64,000 nucleotides of DNA from Maridesulfovibrio sp. (GCF_963676065.1 NZ_OY780933.1:2768122-2832121), one strand, 5' to 3'. Numbered from the stretch's first letter, positions 51,679-59,314 are shown. Translations and numbers: made by a program. Notes: generated by a model not told the origin, from the sequence alone.

Positions 51679-52104
51679 TCAGCTCGCTCTCTTCTGGGTC
51701 CGGTGAGCCTCTCGCTTTCCCTCACCCATTTCATCGTCAGTGCTTGGTGCACCTGCAGTAATATTCAGGATGGCTTTCTGTATAGTTTCAGAGTCCGCTC
51801 CTAATTCTTCAAGGACCTTTCTTATCTCATGCACGCGCCTGATAATTGGATCATCCTCTTGGGCTTTGATCTGCGAGTAAAACATTTCACCCCGACCGAG
51901 CAGGAGCCAATCTAAACTTATATCAGCAAAGACTCCCCAGTTCGCAAGAGTCGTAGCCTTAGGAAAAGCTGTCCCTGCAAAGTATGTAGACATACTTTTT
52001 CCTGTAATATGGCCTATTTTGGCTAATTCAGTTTTATTCCATTTGCCCAAATCAATGATTTGTTGAAGGCGCTCGGAGAAGCCATCTCCTAAAAAGTGTG
52101 ACAT
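51679..52104 (-). CDS. CI-like phage repressor (HTH)
   Basis: 141 residues. An N-terminal helix-turn-helix of the phage CI type covers about residues 8-70 (SERLQQIIDLGKWNKTELAK, then GKSMSTYFAGTAFPKATTLA and DISLDWLLLGRGE). There is no C-terminal peptidase (LexA-like) domain, so it would not be self-cleaved on DNA damage. It is transcribed away from the Cro-like gene at 52217, which is the classic immunity layout. Binding to the repeats in 52150-52182 is inferred. Confidence 0.8.
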   Translation of the reverse strand: MSHFLGDGFSERLQQIIDLGKWNKTELAKIGHITGKSMSTYFAGTAFPKATTLANWGVFADISLDWLLLGRGEMFYSQIKAQEDDPIIRRVHEIRKVLEELGADSETIQKAILNITAGAPSTDDEMGEGKREAHRTQKRAS

Positions 52105-52149
52105 TGATCTAGTTTTCTTCTTGTTTTTAGTAGTAAGTTAGAATAAAAC

Positions 52150-52182
52150 GAACTTAATAGTTAAGTACGTAGGAACTTAATA
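52150..52182. promoter_or_regulatory. Candidate operators between repressor and Cro-like gene
   Basis: GAACTTAATA occurs at 52150-52159 and 52173-52182, 23 bp apart (about two helical turns). The first copy overlaps a palindrome ACTTAA-tag-TTAAGT (52152-52166). It lies in the 112-bp gap between the divergent repressor and Cro-like genes, where operators and both promoters are expected. Confidence 0.6.
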
Positions 52183-52216
52183 AGACTTAAACCAAGTGTG
52201 AAAATGGAGGTCTAAG

Positions 52217-52489
52217 TTGTCAATAACATTTACTATTGATTCCCCGCAAAGTAAACGGTTTGCCCTTGATTACTGGTTTCGGTCCAAAGGGATTAAGAAA
52301 AAAGACTTTGCCAAAAAGATGAATGTCTCTACTCAGCGGTTCTCGCAAATATTAAATGGAGACTACGTGAGTGGTGCTGTTTTCGATCAGCTCCAAGAAA
52401 TTGAGATTGATGGTCACAGAATCCCCCGTGATCTAATACCTGTCCCTTCCAGCCCCAAGAAATTGGGTCGTAAGATCAAGGAGTCATAG
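52217..52489 (+). CDS. Cro-like HTH protein (TTG start)
   Basis: 90 residues from TTG 52217, which has GGAGG 6 bp upstream; no ATG or GTG in the frame has a comparable site before residue 35. The HTH is at about 25-60 (SKGIKKKDFAKKMNVSTQRF, SQILNGDYV). Divergent from the repressor, and first in a rightward operon that runs to parA and the excisionase gene. It probably represses lysogenic transcription in the lytic phase. The weak start codon may keep the level low. Confidence 0.75.
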   Translation: MSITFTIDSPQSKRFALDYWFRSKGIKKKDFAKKMNVSTQRFSQILNGDYVSGAVFDQLQEIEIDGHRIPRDLIPVPSSPKKLGRKIKES

Positions 52490-52807
52490 ATGTACAACAA
52501 TCATCTATTCTTCTTAGCTGGCCTAATAATAGGTGCATGCTTTTCTCGGTGGATGTATTGCCTCGCGTTTCGCAGATACAAAAAACAAACTGAAACAGTT
52601 CTTGAAACAGTATCTTTCTCGCGCCGGCGCAAAAAACGCGCACCATTTGAGGAAGCCATTTCTGTGGCCATGTCTACCGATCTTAAAGATGAGCTGGTAC
52701 GCGCCTCCGGAAACCAACAGTCGAAGTACGTCCGTGCTTCGCTGCGTCTCTCCCTCCCTACGCTTAAATCTCGCCCTATCTTAGTAGATATTTTGGATGA
52801 GGAATAA
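52490..52807 (+). CDS. TM segment plus ribbon-helix-helix-like protein
   Basis: 105 residues. Residues about 5-28 form one hydrophobic segment (HLFFLAGLIIGACFSRWMYC). A basic stretch follows (SFSRRRKKRAPFEE) and then text resembling a ribbon-helix-helix DNA-binding fold (ISVAMSTDLKDELVRASGNQ, SKYVRASLRLSL). If correct, this is a membrane-tethered RHH protein, an unusual combination. It begins one base after the Cro-like stop, so they are co-translated. Alternatively the hydrophobic part may be a signal-anchor of unrelated function. Confidence 0.6.
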   Translation: MYNNHLFFLAGLIIGACFSRWMYCLAFRRYKKQTETVLETVSFSRRRKKRAPFEEAISVAMSTDLKDELVRASGNQQSKYVRASLRLSLPTLKSRPILVDILDEE

Positions 52808-52812
52808 ACGCA

Positions 52813-52926
52813 ATGCTTATTTATGTAGTCATAAGTTCATCATTACAATGGGTTGGAGTGTTCGATTTAATTAGTTTTGTTTCTGGCGTGAAGGCGGACT
52901 CCGGTCTGCTCTCAGGCGAGGAATAA
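52813..52926 (+). CDS. Very small hydrophobic protein (37 aa), candidate
   Basis: ATG 52813 to TAA encodes MLIYVVISSSLQWVGVFDLI and 17 more residues, a single hydrophobic segment. GAGGAA lies about 10 bp upstream. The ORF fills most of the 52808-52949 gap between two genes of the operon. Its small size leaves it uncertain. Confidence 0.4.
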   Translation: MLIYVVISSSLQWVGVFDLISFVSGVKADSGLLSGEE

Positions 52927-52949
52927 AGCAAAACTGTAAGGAGGTTTCC

Positions 52950-53417
52950 ATGCTTATGAAGGGAGATGCGGAATTTAATGGAATTTTAGCGCGATTGGCT
53001 GAAGCGTTTTGTATTGACGGGAACATTACCCAGGTCAAGCTGGCCGAAGCTTTGGATATTCGCCAGTCATCAATTTCCGATGCCAAGCGCAGGAAGTCGA
53101 TCCCTGCAGAATGGCTGCTTAAAGCTCTCGAAATTTCAGGGGTTGATCCTAATTGGATTCGTACAGGGGAGGGACCGAAATACAGAGTGCTTTCTGATGA
53201 TCCAACAGGAGCTCTCACCGTTACTGAACTTACTAAAAGGATTGTGGAGGAATACAGGCGGCCGCTGTGTTTTGAGGAACTTCTTGAGATTTTGAATGAT
53301 CGTTTGCCGGATGGGGCATGTCTGAAGATTGAATACCTTAAAACCAAAAGTTTTACGGAACGATACCTTGGAGCACATGAAGCAGTAACCGAACAGCAGG
53401 AGAGTCACGATGCGTAA
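52950..53417 (+). CDS. Phage regulatory HTH protein (CI-type)
   Basis: 155 residues; GGAGG lies 6 bp before the ATG. An N-terminal HTH (about 10-65) reads LARLAEAFCIDGNITQVKLA, LDIRQSSISDAKRRKSIPA and is of the CI/XRE type. The WLLKALEISGVDPNWIRTGEGP text is also a hallmark of phage CI-like regulators. A C-terminal helical part (about 90-155) has no motif. It lies downstream of the Cro-like gene and overlaps parA by 8 bp, so it may control partition genes or the lytic switch. Confidence 0.75.
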   Translation: MLMKGDAEFNGILARLAEAFCIDGNITQVKLAEALDIRQSSISDAKRRKSIPAEWLLKALEISGVDPNWIRTGEGPKYRVLSDDPTGALTVTELTKRIVEEYRRPLCFEELLEILNDRLPDGACLKIEYLKTKSFTERYLGAHEAVTEQQESHDA

Positions 53418-54156
53418 AATCGGAATCACCATTTCTAAAGGTGGTACTGCCAAGACTACCACCGGAGCAAATGTTTCACACGGCTTGGCCATGCGTGGCC
53501 ACAAGGTTGCTTTGATAGATCTGGATACCCAGGGGCAGGTGCAGCGGTTCTTTGGTGTGGACCAGATGAATACCCTTACTGACCTGATCCGTGGTGTGCC
53601 GCTTAAGGAATGTCTTGTAGAGGTTCGTGACAACCTTCATCTCATTGCCGGAGGTCCTGAGCTGGCCGGGCTGAAGGAGTGGATTTCTAGCCGGACCATG
53701 AAAAGGGAAATGGTTATTTCGGAATTGTTGAAGCCGCTTGAAGGCATGGGCTTCGATTTTGTAATCATCGATACCTCGCCTGGCTGGGATGCGCTGAACA
53801 TTAATGTTCTCTTTTACGTGGACGAGCTCCTTTGTCCGGTGCGTCTCGAAGCCATGTCCATGGATGGGCTGAAGGAATTTATTGGTAATCTTGATGAAGT
53901 GCAGGAGTACCGGAATGATTTACAGATTGATTATGTGGTTCCAACCTTTCTGGATCGCCGGGAAAAGCAGTGCGATGAAGTTCATGCCATGCTGCAGAAT
54001 CATTTTAAGTCCAAAGTCACCATGCCGATTCCGAAAAATGTCCGGTTGTCCGAGTCTTTTGCTCATGGGCAGACCATTTATGAATACGCTCCTGATTGTC
54101 CTGGTGCTTATGCCTATCATGAACTGACTGATCTGGTGGAAAGCTATGTCCGGTAG
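53410..54156 (+). CDS. parA: ParA-type partition ATPase
   Basis: 248 residues. A deviant Walker A motif KGGTAKTT (residues 10-17) with the signature lysine, Walker A' (VALIDLDTQGQ) and Walker B (FVIIDTSPG) identify a ParA/Soj ATPase, which segregates low-copy DNA together with a ParB and a centromere site. It overlaps the following ParB-like gene by 11 bp. Partition genes are rare in prophages that integrate, and common in plasmid-like prophages, so this element may keep a plasmid phase. Confidence 0.9.
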   Translation: MRKIGITISKGGTAKTTTGANVSHGLAMRGHKVALIDLDTQGQVQRFFGVDQMNTLTDLIRGVPLKECLVEVRDNLHLIAGGPELAGLKEWISSRTMKREMVISELLKPLEGMGFDFVIIDTSPGWDALNINVLFYVDELLCPVRLEAMSMDGLKEFIGNLDEVQEYRNDLQIDYVVPTFLDRREKQCDEVHAMLQNHFKSKVTMPIPKNVRLSESFAHGQTIYEYAPDCPGAYAYHELTDLVESYVR

Positions 54157-54463
54157 AAAGCCAACTCCGGATGCCTTGGGAGACATTCTTAAGAAGTCAG
54201 GGCGTTCCCGGCGCAAGAATGACGGTGAAGCGGTAAAACGTCATGACGTCATAACGCCAGAAATAAACGAGAAGCCATTTAAGCTTACATCATATATACA
54301 GTCGGATTTGAATGATGAAGCGGACATGGCCGTGGTCAAGTTGAAGAAGATTGTCGGTAAGGTGAGTAAGTCCATGTTGGTGGAAGAGTCCTTGCGGATC
54401 TGCCTTGCTGATCCGGAAGGAAGCGGACTTGCTGCAGCGTTAAGGGAGCGGAACAGAAAATGA
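54146..54463 (+). CDS. Small RHH-type ParB-like partition protein
   Basis: 105 residues. The second half (KLTSYIQSDLNDEADMAVVK, VSKSMLVEESLRICLADPEG) is a ribbon-helix-helix type DNA-binding domain, as in small centromere-binding proteins that pair with ParA. The N-terminal part is basic and low-complexity (LKKSGRSRRKNDGEAVKRHD), likely disordered and able to stimulate the ATPase. The N-terminal coding region contains one copy of the CGTCATGACGTCA repeat (54239-54251). It overlaps parA upstream and the next gene downstream. Confidence 0.75.
   Translation: MSGRKPTPDALGDILKKSGRSRRKNDGEAVKRHDVITPEINEKPFKLTSYIQSDLNDEADMAVVKLKKIVGKVSKSMLVEESLRICLADPEGSGLAAALRERNRK
54231..54260. repeat. Dispersed CGTCA-type repeat, copy F (in the ParB-like gene)
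   Basis: Contains the exact 13-mer CGTCATGACGTCA (54239-54251), matching copies B and D in the giant gene. Encodes KRHDVITP. Confidence 0.55.
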
Positions 54464-54990
54464 CAAAGAACATTAATTCCCGCCGGAAACGGCTGGCAAT
54501 TGAGAATCGTCAGTTGCATGTGGTGTTGTCCATGATTGACTCCGGAATTGATCTGCTTACGAGCAATCCGGTCACAAGTGATAAGCGGGTAGATTCCGCG
54601 CTGGAAACAATTGCTCGCTGGCGTAAGGCTGCTTTTGGAAAACTGGAACCTTTGGGGAATAGGGCGGTTAAGTCAAAGGATCATACGTTTAATGAAATTC
54701 GTCGGATTATTCTGGAGACGTTTCCGGAGAATGATTTCGGAACCGAGGAATGGATGCATTACTGGCTGGCGGTAAACATGCAGCTGGATACAGCACTCAA
54801 TCTGGAAAAGATTCCACGCGGCAGCCGAGCTCCATGGCGGTACATGGATCAGTCTTCAATGAAGTTGATCAGGGCCTTGGCCGGTCCCATGGAACATGAA
54901 CTGTATGAAGTCGGGAGTGTAGAGGATACGGATCCACTGCTGGGTACGGCAGTGGGTGAAGCCTTAACTGATATTATTTGGAGTGAGTGA
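54460..54990 (+). CDS. Phage protein downstream of partition genes, unknown
   Basis: 176 residues overlapping the ParB-like gene by 4 bp (ATGA) and the excisionase gene by 1 bp. The sequence is helical (ALETIARWRKAAFGKLEPLG, EEWMHYWLAVNMQLDTALNL) without a recognised motif. It belongs to the same operon as parA. Function unknown; a link to partition or to replication control is only contextual. Confidence 0.6.
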   Translation: MTKNINSRRKRLAIENRQLHVVLSMIDSGIDLLTSNPVTSDKRVDSALETIARWRKAAFGKLEPLGNRAVKSKDHTFNEIRRIILETFPENDFGTEEWMHYWLAVNMQLDTALNLEKIPRGSRAPWRYMDQSSMKLIRALAGPMEHELYEVGSVEDTDPLLGTAVGEALTDIIWSE

Positions 54991-55271
54991 TGGGAACTTT
55001 ATTTACCGATGAAGATGCTCGTAAAGAATTTCGTGCTGCTGTTCGTGAGGCTATGGCTCCAGTGGCAAAGCTGGCTTTGTTGAACCAGCGTTTATCTGTG
55101 GATGAAACTGAGGCTGCCCAGCTCCTCGGTGTTTCTCCCAATACTCTACGTAACTGGAGGGTCCAAAAGCGAGGGCCGGGATATTCAAAGGTCGGGGCCA
55201 AGGTAGTTTATGAAGTCTCCAAGATACGGAAATGGTTGGAAGCAAATGGTAAGAAAACTATTGGCTGTTAA
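54990..55271 (+). CDS. xis: Excisionase-like HTH_17 protein
   Basis: 93 residues from ATG 54990 (TGATG overlap with the previous stop). The C-terminal half has a MerR-type HTH_17: LSVDETEAAQLLGVSPNTLR, NWRVQKRGPGYSKVGAKVVY and a final helix (EVSKIRKWLEANGK). Such proteins act as recombination directionality factors beside tyrosine integrases. It ends 14 bp inside the convergent integrase gene, so the two 3' ends overlap. The neighbouring integrase makes excisionase the best reading; a terminase-type or regulatory role is the alternative. Confidence 0.75.
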   Translation: MGTLFTDEDARKEFRAAVREAMAPVAKLALLNQRLSVDETEAAQLLGVSPNTLRNWRVQKRGPGYSKVGAKVVYEVSKIRKWLEANGKKTIGC

Positions 55272-56403
55272 AATAATTTTCAAAGGTCGCGGTGGCCTGC
55301 TTATATACATCTGGGCAGAGGTGGGCGTAGCGTTTGACCATTTCGAGGCTGGAGTGTCCAAGCATGTCGGCTATGCCGTAAAGCGAAACTCCCTCAATGG
55401 CCATCCAACTGGCAAAGGTATGGCGCAGGGAATGGAAAACAATTTTATCCCGGTCGTCAGTAATGGATTCGTTGAGCTTCAGTCTGTTGACCGCATTCTT
55501 GAAACCGTTACTGATGCGCGTCATGGTTTTACCGTTACGCCCAGGGAAAACCAGTTCCCCGGCTTTAAGAGGCAGGGAGGAAAGCATTTCACCCACCTGA
55601 CTGGTGAGATATATAGTCCGTCCTTTGTAATTTTTGCTCTCAACGATGCGCAAGGTCTTATTTTTAAGATTGATATGCTCACCCCTAAGACTGGCAATTT
55701 CCTTGAAGCGCATTCCTGTGTGCAGGGCCAGCAGGGTCATATTATATGTTGTGGCACTCCCCTTATGTCCATTATTGGTTTTAGCCGGGCGCAATTCTTT
55801 CAGCAGATCTTTAGCTTCTTCAACGGTCAGGTAGCGATAGCGACCGTTGTCGGATTTGGGTATCTTGATTTCTGCGGTGGGCGGTGTTCCGGTCCAGAGT
55901 TTCCATTCTATGTGTTTTGTATATGTCCTGCGGATAAGTCCAATGATGTGGCTGGTAGATTGAGGGGCGTATTTTTGCAGAAGATCGGATTTAAATTCTT
56001 CCAAATCAAATGGAGTTATTCTGGAGAGCTGCATATGTCCGAACCTTGGTTGAATATGTTTATGATAGCGTTGATCCTCAATCGATACAGTCTCTGTGTT
56101 TTTGCTGAGTACGAGATGAGTGTCCCGGAATCTTTCCCAGGCTTCATCAAGAGTGATATCTTTCCCCTGCAGGGCGGTAGGCAAAGTCTGGTTACGGAGC
56201 TGGCGCAAACGCTCCGCGCGGACCTGAGATGCAAATGCGGCAGTGAATCCTTCAGAGAGCAAGCCGACCTTTTCTTTTTTTCGTTTGCCGCTTATCTTAT
56301 AAGAAATGTAGAAAGTACGGTCCGGTTTGCCCCGGAACCTTTTGGTTGCATGTTCATAATAGAATACTCCAGTCATGTTTTTTACCTTTATGAGGTCGGC
56401 CAT
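55258..56403 (-). CDS. int: Prophage tyrosine integrase
   Basis: 381 residues, full length. The N-terminal arm-binding part (about 1-75) is followed by a SAM-like core-binding domain (about 80-185) and the catalytic domain with R232 (TGMRFKEI), K257 (ESKNYK), H324 and R327 (FHSLRHTF), H350 (LGHSS) and Y359 (KRYAHL). It recombines attP with tRNA-Leu. It starts 158 bp inside attR and is read away from it. Candidate arm sites lie only 10-50 bp upstream of the start (56413-56452), so integrase binding could repress its own promoter. Confidence 0.95.
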   Translation of the reverse strand: MADLIKVKNMTGVFYYEHATKRFRGKPDRTFYISYKISGKRKKEKVGLLSEGFTAAFASQVRAERLRQLRNQTLPTALQGKDITLDEAWERFRDTHLVLSKNTETVSIEDQRYHKHIQPRFGHMQLSRITPFDLEEFKSDLLQKYAPQSTSHIIGLIRRTYTKHIEWKLWTGTPPTAEIKIPKSDNGRYRYLTVEEAKDLLKELRPAKTNNGHKGSATTYNMTLLALHTGMRFKEIASLRGEHINLKNKTLRIVESKNYKGRTIYLTSQVGEMLSSLPLKAGELVFPGRNGKTMTRISNGFKNAVNRLKLNESITDDRDKIVFHSLRHTFASWMAIEGVSLYGIADMLGHSSLEMVKRYAHLCPDVYKQATATFENYFNSQ

Positions 56404-56412
56404 TTTTTTTGT

Positions 56413-56452
56413 CCCTTATTTGCCCCTTACGGCGTAATTTGCCCCCTATTTG
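56413..56452. promoter_or_regulatory. Candidate integrase arm-type sites (right)
   Basis: Three overlapping CCCYTATTTG / ATTTGCCCC units: CCCTTATTTGCCCC (56413-56426), ATTTGCCCCC (56437-56446) and CCCCTATTTG (56443-56452). The last two match the left-end site at 7741-7755 exactly. Just upstream of the integrase start. Confidence 0.55.
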
Positions 56453-56560
56453 TCTCTATAGGAGTTCCTTCTGAGTGTAAGCAGGTATCGCGTATCTCTT
56501 CTAATAGCAGGGATAATTGCAGTCAAGTATCTATAGGTATCTTGCTGTGTGTTGTTCTTT

Positions 56561-56617
56561 CTGGATTTAGGATCCAGCGGTTAATCCGTGAGAGTTCGAG
56601 TCTCTCCTTTCGCACCA
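56561..56617 (+). pseudogene. tRNA-Leu 3' fragment (attR remnant)
   Basis: Identical to tRNA-Leu from the anticodon arm to CCA. The acceptor 5' strand and D-arm are missing, so it cannot be a working tRNA. It is a by-product of integration, not decay. Confidence 0.95.
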
Positions 56618-56627
56618 ACGTCAATAT

Positions 56628-56680
56628 AAACACCCCTTTACAACAACATCCGCATAGTTGTTTTAAAGGGGTGTTTTTTT
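56628..56680 (+). terminator. Duplicate tRNA-Leu terminator in attR
   Basis: Same hairpin plus T-run as at 7680-7732. It would stop rightward prophage transcription from entering the chromosomal gene at 56768. Confidence 0.85.
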
Positions 56681-56767
56681 GTGGTCAGTCTCTTTATAAT
56701 CCCATCCACGCGGCAGCAGGGTCTATCGACCTTGAATTTCACATCATCTTATGTATTCATAGCGTAT

Positions 56768-57001
56768 ATGAACAACTTAAGAAGATATGCCGATCAGGTT
56801 AAATATATTTCAGATGCAATGAAGGCCGGGCAGTTGACCCCGAGTCAAGGAGCTGTTCAGTTGCAGTGTGTGGCAACACTCGCGGAGCAGGACGCCGCTG
56901 TAGCAGAGGACAAAGATTACGGAGCAAGGCTGCGTAAGTTTGCAGGCATGATTCATGACGTGATCGAAAATATGAAGTCCGGGCGGGGTGTTATTCAATA
57001 A
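56768..57001 (+). CDS. Small conserved chromosomal protein, unknown
   Basis: 77 residues from ATG 56768; the frame is open back into the att repeat but those codons are unlikely. Product: MNNLRRYADQVKYISDAMKA and onward, an all-helical, charged small protein (GQLTPSQGAVQLQCVATLAE). Before integration it would have lain about 100 bp after the tRNA gene. No family known to me. Confidence 0.6.
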   Translation: MNNLRRYADQVKYISDAMKAGQLTPSQGAVQLQCVATLAEQDAAVAEDKDYGARLRKFAGMIHDVIENMKSGRGVIQ

Positions 57002-57042
57002 GTTTTTTACGGCCTACCTTAGCTATCTATGCTTTTAAAGCT

Positions 57043-57070
57043 CTCAGGAGCGGGTTTTCCTACTCCTGAG
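57043..57070. terminator. 8-bp inverted repeat between convergent genes
   Basis: CTCAGGAG (57043-57050) and CTCCTGAG (57063-57070), 12-nt loop, lying between the gene ending at 57001 and the one ending at 57060. Without a T-run it is only a weak terminator candidate. Confidence 0.4.
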
Positions 57071-57443
57071 TCTGATTGGATTGTATAATCGCTGTGTTAT
57101 TCGTGATAGTCCCGTTTTCAGAGGGAGGCATCACTTTTCCCATATGTAATGAAATTGAAATACCCAAAATGATCAGTCCCGGCAGAATGTAAAAAAATCT
57201 CTTCGCGCCCTTCGCTTGGGCTATGATTACGCCAAGGGCAGTAAAAAGAACCCCTATCTGTCCGAGAATATCCACCAGCATGAACGGTTTGCCTTCCGGT
57301 AAAGACACCACATAAACGCCAATTGAAACAATGCAGTAGAGCAGGAAGAAAACTCCAAGGCCGCTCTGCCCTTTCTTTTTTGCGTAAAGTGAAAGCCCGA
57401 TTATAGTCAGCAGGGCGATGCCCGCGATGATGAGTGTTAGCAT
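57060..57443 (-). CDS. Small membrane protein with four TM segments
   Basis: 127 residues from ATG 57443 (AGGA about 7 bp upstream). Hydrophobic segments: LTLIIAGIALLTIIGLSLY, GVFFLLYCIVSIGVYVVSL, LVDILGQIGVLFTALGVIIA and FYILPGLIILGISISLHMG. Short polar C-terminus rich in Asn/Thr. Nothing suggests a transport or enzymatic function. It stands alone, divergent from putP across a 367-bp gap. Confidence 0.65.
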   Translation of the reverse strand: MLTLIIAGIALLTIIGLSLYAKKKGQSGLGVFFLLYCIVSIGVYVVSLPEGKPFMLVDILGQIGVLFTALGVIIAQAKGAKRFFYILPGLIILGISISLHMGKVMPPSENGTITNNTAIIQSNQTQE

Positions 57444-57810
57444 GTGCAATCCTCGCAGTTTAAAATTAATTGAAATAGCCGAGAACTATTACAATTGTCT
57501 CAGACCTGCCTGTCAAGATGATTTGAATGTTCTTATTCTATACTGTCTTTCTGCGATAAATATAATTGCAATTGGCAGGAGTTAATTTCATCAAATGTGA
57601 TTTTTGATTTTTGCTCACAATATGATGAAATGAAAAAAATAAACTTTTTGAACTTAAAACTGAATTATTTAACCTGCCAGGTCTAAAAGTCCGCACAATC
57701 AACGCTGAAAAAAAATAACTTGTACACAATGTTCATGATGGTTAAATAGTAGCCCCTTTTTAAGTTGTAGGTAGTTTTCGGTTTTAATAATTGTTCAAAA
57801 AGGATTTATT
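57444..57810. other. 367-bp non-coding gap upstream of putP
   Basis: AT-rich, no ORF of note and no clear RNA structure. One reasonable promoter is TTGTAC (57720-57725), a 17-bp spacer and TAAATA (57743-57748), directed to putP. No other feature seen. Confidence 0.35.
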
Positions 57811-59283
57811 GTGATTCAAACAGAGACGTTGCTTACTTTTGGTGTTTATCTGGTTTTCCTGCTTGCGGTGGGGTGGTATTTTTATAAACGCACTTCAGAT
57901 ATTGAAGGTTACATCCTTGGCGGACGAGGACTTGGCGGATGGGTTACAGCACTCTCCGCTCAGGCAAGCGATATGTCCGGCTGGCTGCTGATGGGATTGC
58001 CCGGTGCGGTATACCTTGGCGGGATGACCGAGGCGTGGATCGCAATCGGTCTTTTGGTGGGTACTGCGCTGAACTGGATTTTTGTATCCACCCGTTTGCG
58101 TGTTTACACAGAGATGACCGACACCCTGACCATTTCGTCTTTCTTTGAAAAGCGTTTTAATGATCCTACAAGCCTGCTGCGGGTCGGTTCTGCTGTAATT
58201 ATCCTGATCTTTTTCACTATTTATTCTTCTTCCGGTCTGGTTGCGGCAGGTAAGCTTTTCGAGTCTATGTTCAATATCGACTATTCTGTTGCCGTTATTA
58301 CCGGTGCAGTTGTCATTGTTTCCTATACTTTTCTGGGCGGATTCATGGCTGTATGCTGGACTGATTTCTTTCAGGGCGGGCTAATGTTTTTCGCAATTGT
58401 TCTTGTCCCGATTCTCGGCACTATCGATAATGGTGGTATCCCTGCCATTGAAGCTGAAATGATGGCCAGACATATCTCCACAAGCTTGTTCCACAACGGA
58501 GCCGGAGTGCCGATTTCCATCGTGGCCATTATTTCAACCATGGCCTGGGGGCTTGGATACTTTGGTCAACCGCATATCCTGACCCGTTTCATGGGTATCA
58601 GTTCTATTAAAGAGCTTCCCAAGGCTACTGCTGTCGCCCTTGTCTGGGTTGTTATCTCTCTTGCCGGAGCCGTTGTCGTTGGTATGGTTGCCATTCCCAT
58701 GTTTGACGGGCTTCATGGCGGGGAGCAGGAAAAAGTATTTATTTACATGATCGCCAAGCTTTTTAATCCGTGGGTCGGCGGTGTGCTGCTTGCGGCTATC
58801 CTTTCAGCGATTATGTCTACAATTGATTCACAGCTTTTGGTTTCCTCTTCAGCGCTGACTGAAGACTTTTATAAGAAAATTCTGCGTCGTAATGCATCGG
58901 ATAAAGAACTTATGCTTGTCGGCCGCCTTTGCGTTCTGGTCATTTCAATTATCGCCATGAGTATGGCACTTACGCCCGGTAATACTGTGCTTGGTCTGGT
59001 TTCCTACGCATGGGGCGGATTTGGAGCCGCATTCGGACCTGTTGTGCTTTTTGCTTTGTACAGTAGGAAAACTTCATGGATATCAGCTCTTTCCGGTATG
59101 ATTGTAGGAACACTTGTTCTGGTTTTCTGGAAAGATGCCGGCTTGGGTGCTACTATGTATGAAATCGTTCCCGGCTTTGTGGCAAACTTGCTGACCATCA
59201 TGATTGTAAATCTGATCGTTCCTCAAAAAGACGAGCAGATTCTGGCCTGTTTTGATGAAATGAAAACGGCTCTTCACAAATAA
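57811..59283 (+). CDS. putP: Sodium/proline symporter (PutP-type)
   Basis: 490 residues from GTG 57811 with AAAGGA 6 bp upstream. The text GRGLGGWVTALSAQASDMSG, WLLMGLPGAVYLGGMTEAW and LGYFGQPHILTRFMGI, IDSQLLVSSSALTEDFY are the hallmarks of the PutP branch of the SSS family, with about 12-13 hydrophobic segments across the protein. It should use the Na+ gradient to bring in proline or a related solute. Monocistronic, with a terminator at 59315-59349. Confidence 0.93.
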   Translation: MIQTETLLTFGVYLVFLLAVGWYFYKRTSDIEGYILGGRGLGGWVTALSAQASDMSGWLLMGLPGAVYLGGMTEAWIAIGLLVGTALNWIFVSTRLRVYTEMTDTLTISSFFEKRFNDPTSLLRVGSAVIILIFFTIYSSSGLVAAGKLFESMFNIDYSVAVITGAVVIVSYTFLGGFMAVCWTDFFQGGLMFFAIVLVPILGTIDNGGIPAIEAEMMARHISTSLFHNGAGVPISIVAIISTMAWGLGYFGQPHILTRFMGISSIKELPKATAVALVWVVISLAGAVVVGMVAIPMFDGLHGGEQEKVFIYMIAKLFNPWVGGVLLAAILSAIMSTIDSQLLVSSSALTEDFYKKILRRNASDKELMLVGRLCVLVISIIAMSMALTPGNTVLGLVSYAWGGFGAAFGPVVLFALYSRKTSWISALSGMIVGTLVLVFWKDAGLGATMYEIVPGFVANLLTIMIVNLIVPQKDEQILACFDEMKTALHK

Positions 59284-59314
59284 AAGCTTGTTGTTTGGCC
59301 TTGTTATGTTTATA

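Larger units (their letters stand above)
7613..56682. mobile_element. Prophage of a short-tailed (podovirus-like) temperate phage integrated in tRNA-Leu
   Basis: A perfect 122-bp direct repeat (7613-7734 and 56561-56682) marks attL and attR, and an integrase gene begins 158 bp inside attR. Between them lie about 49 kb with a full set of phage modules: replication, terminase, lysis, portal, scaffold, N4-gp56-type capsid protein, adaptors, tail proteins, ejection proteins, repressor/Cro, partition genes, excisionase and integrase. There are no tape-measure or sheath genes, which agrees with a short tail. No disrupted structural gene is seen, so the element may be functional. Two leftward AT-rich accessory cassettes interrupt the otherwise rightward order. 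Whether it induces cannot be judged from sequence. Confidence 0.95.
56561..56682 (+). repeat. attR: 122-bp direct repeat
   Basis: Identical to 7613-7734. It contains the 3' part of tRNA-Leu (56561-56617) without the 5' part, and the full terminator (56628-56680). Marks the right edge of the prophage. Confidence 0.95.

Noticed and set aside
55210..56802. 530-residue ORF on the plus strand opposite the integrase
   Set aside because: It is antisense to a clear tyrosine integrase, its composition is Phe/Cys-rich and irregular, and it runs through the att region.
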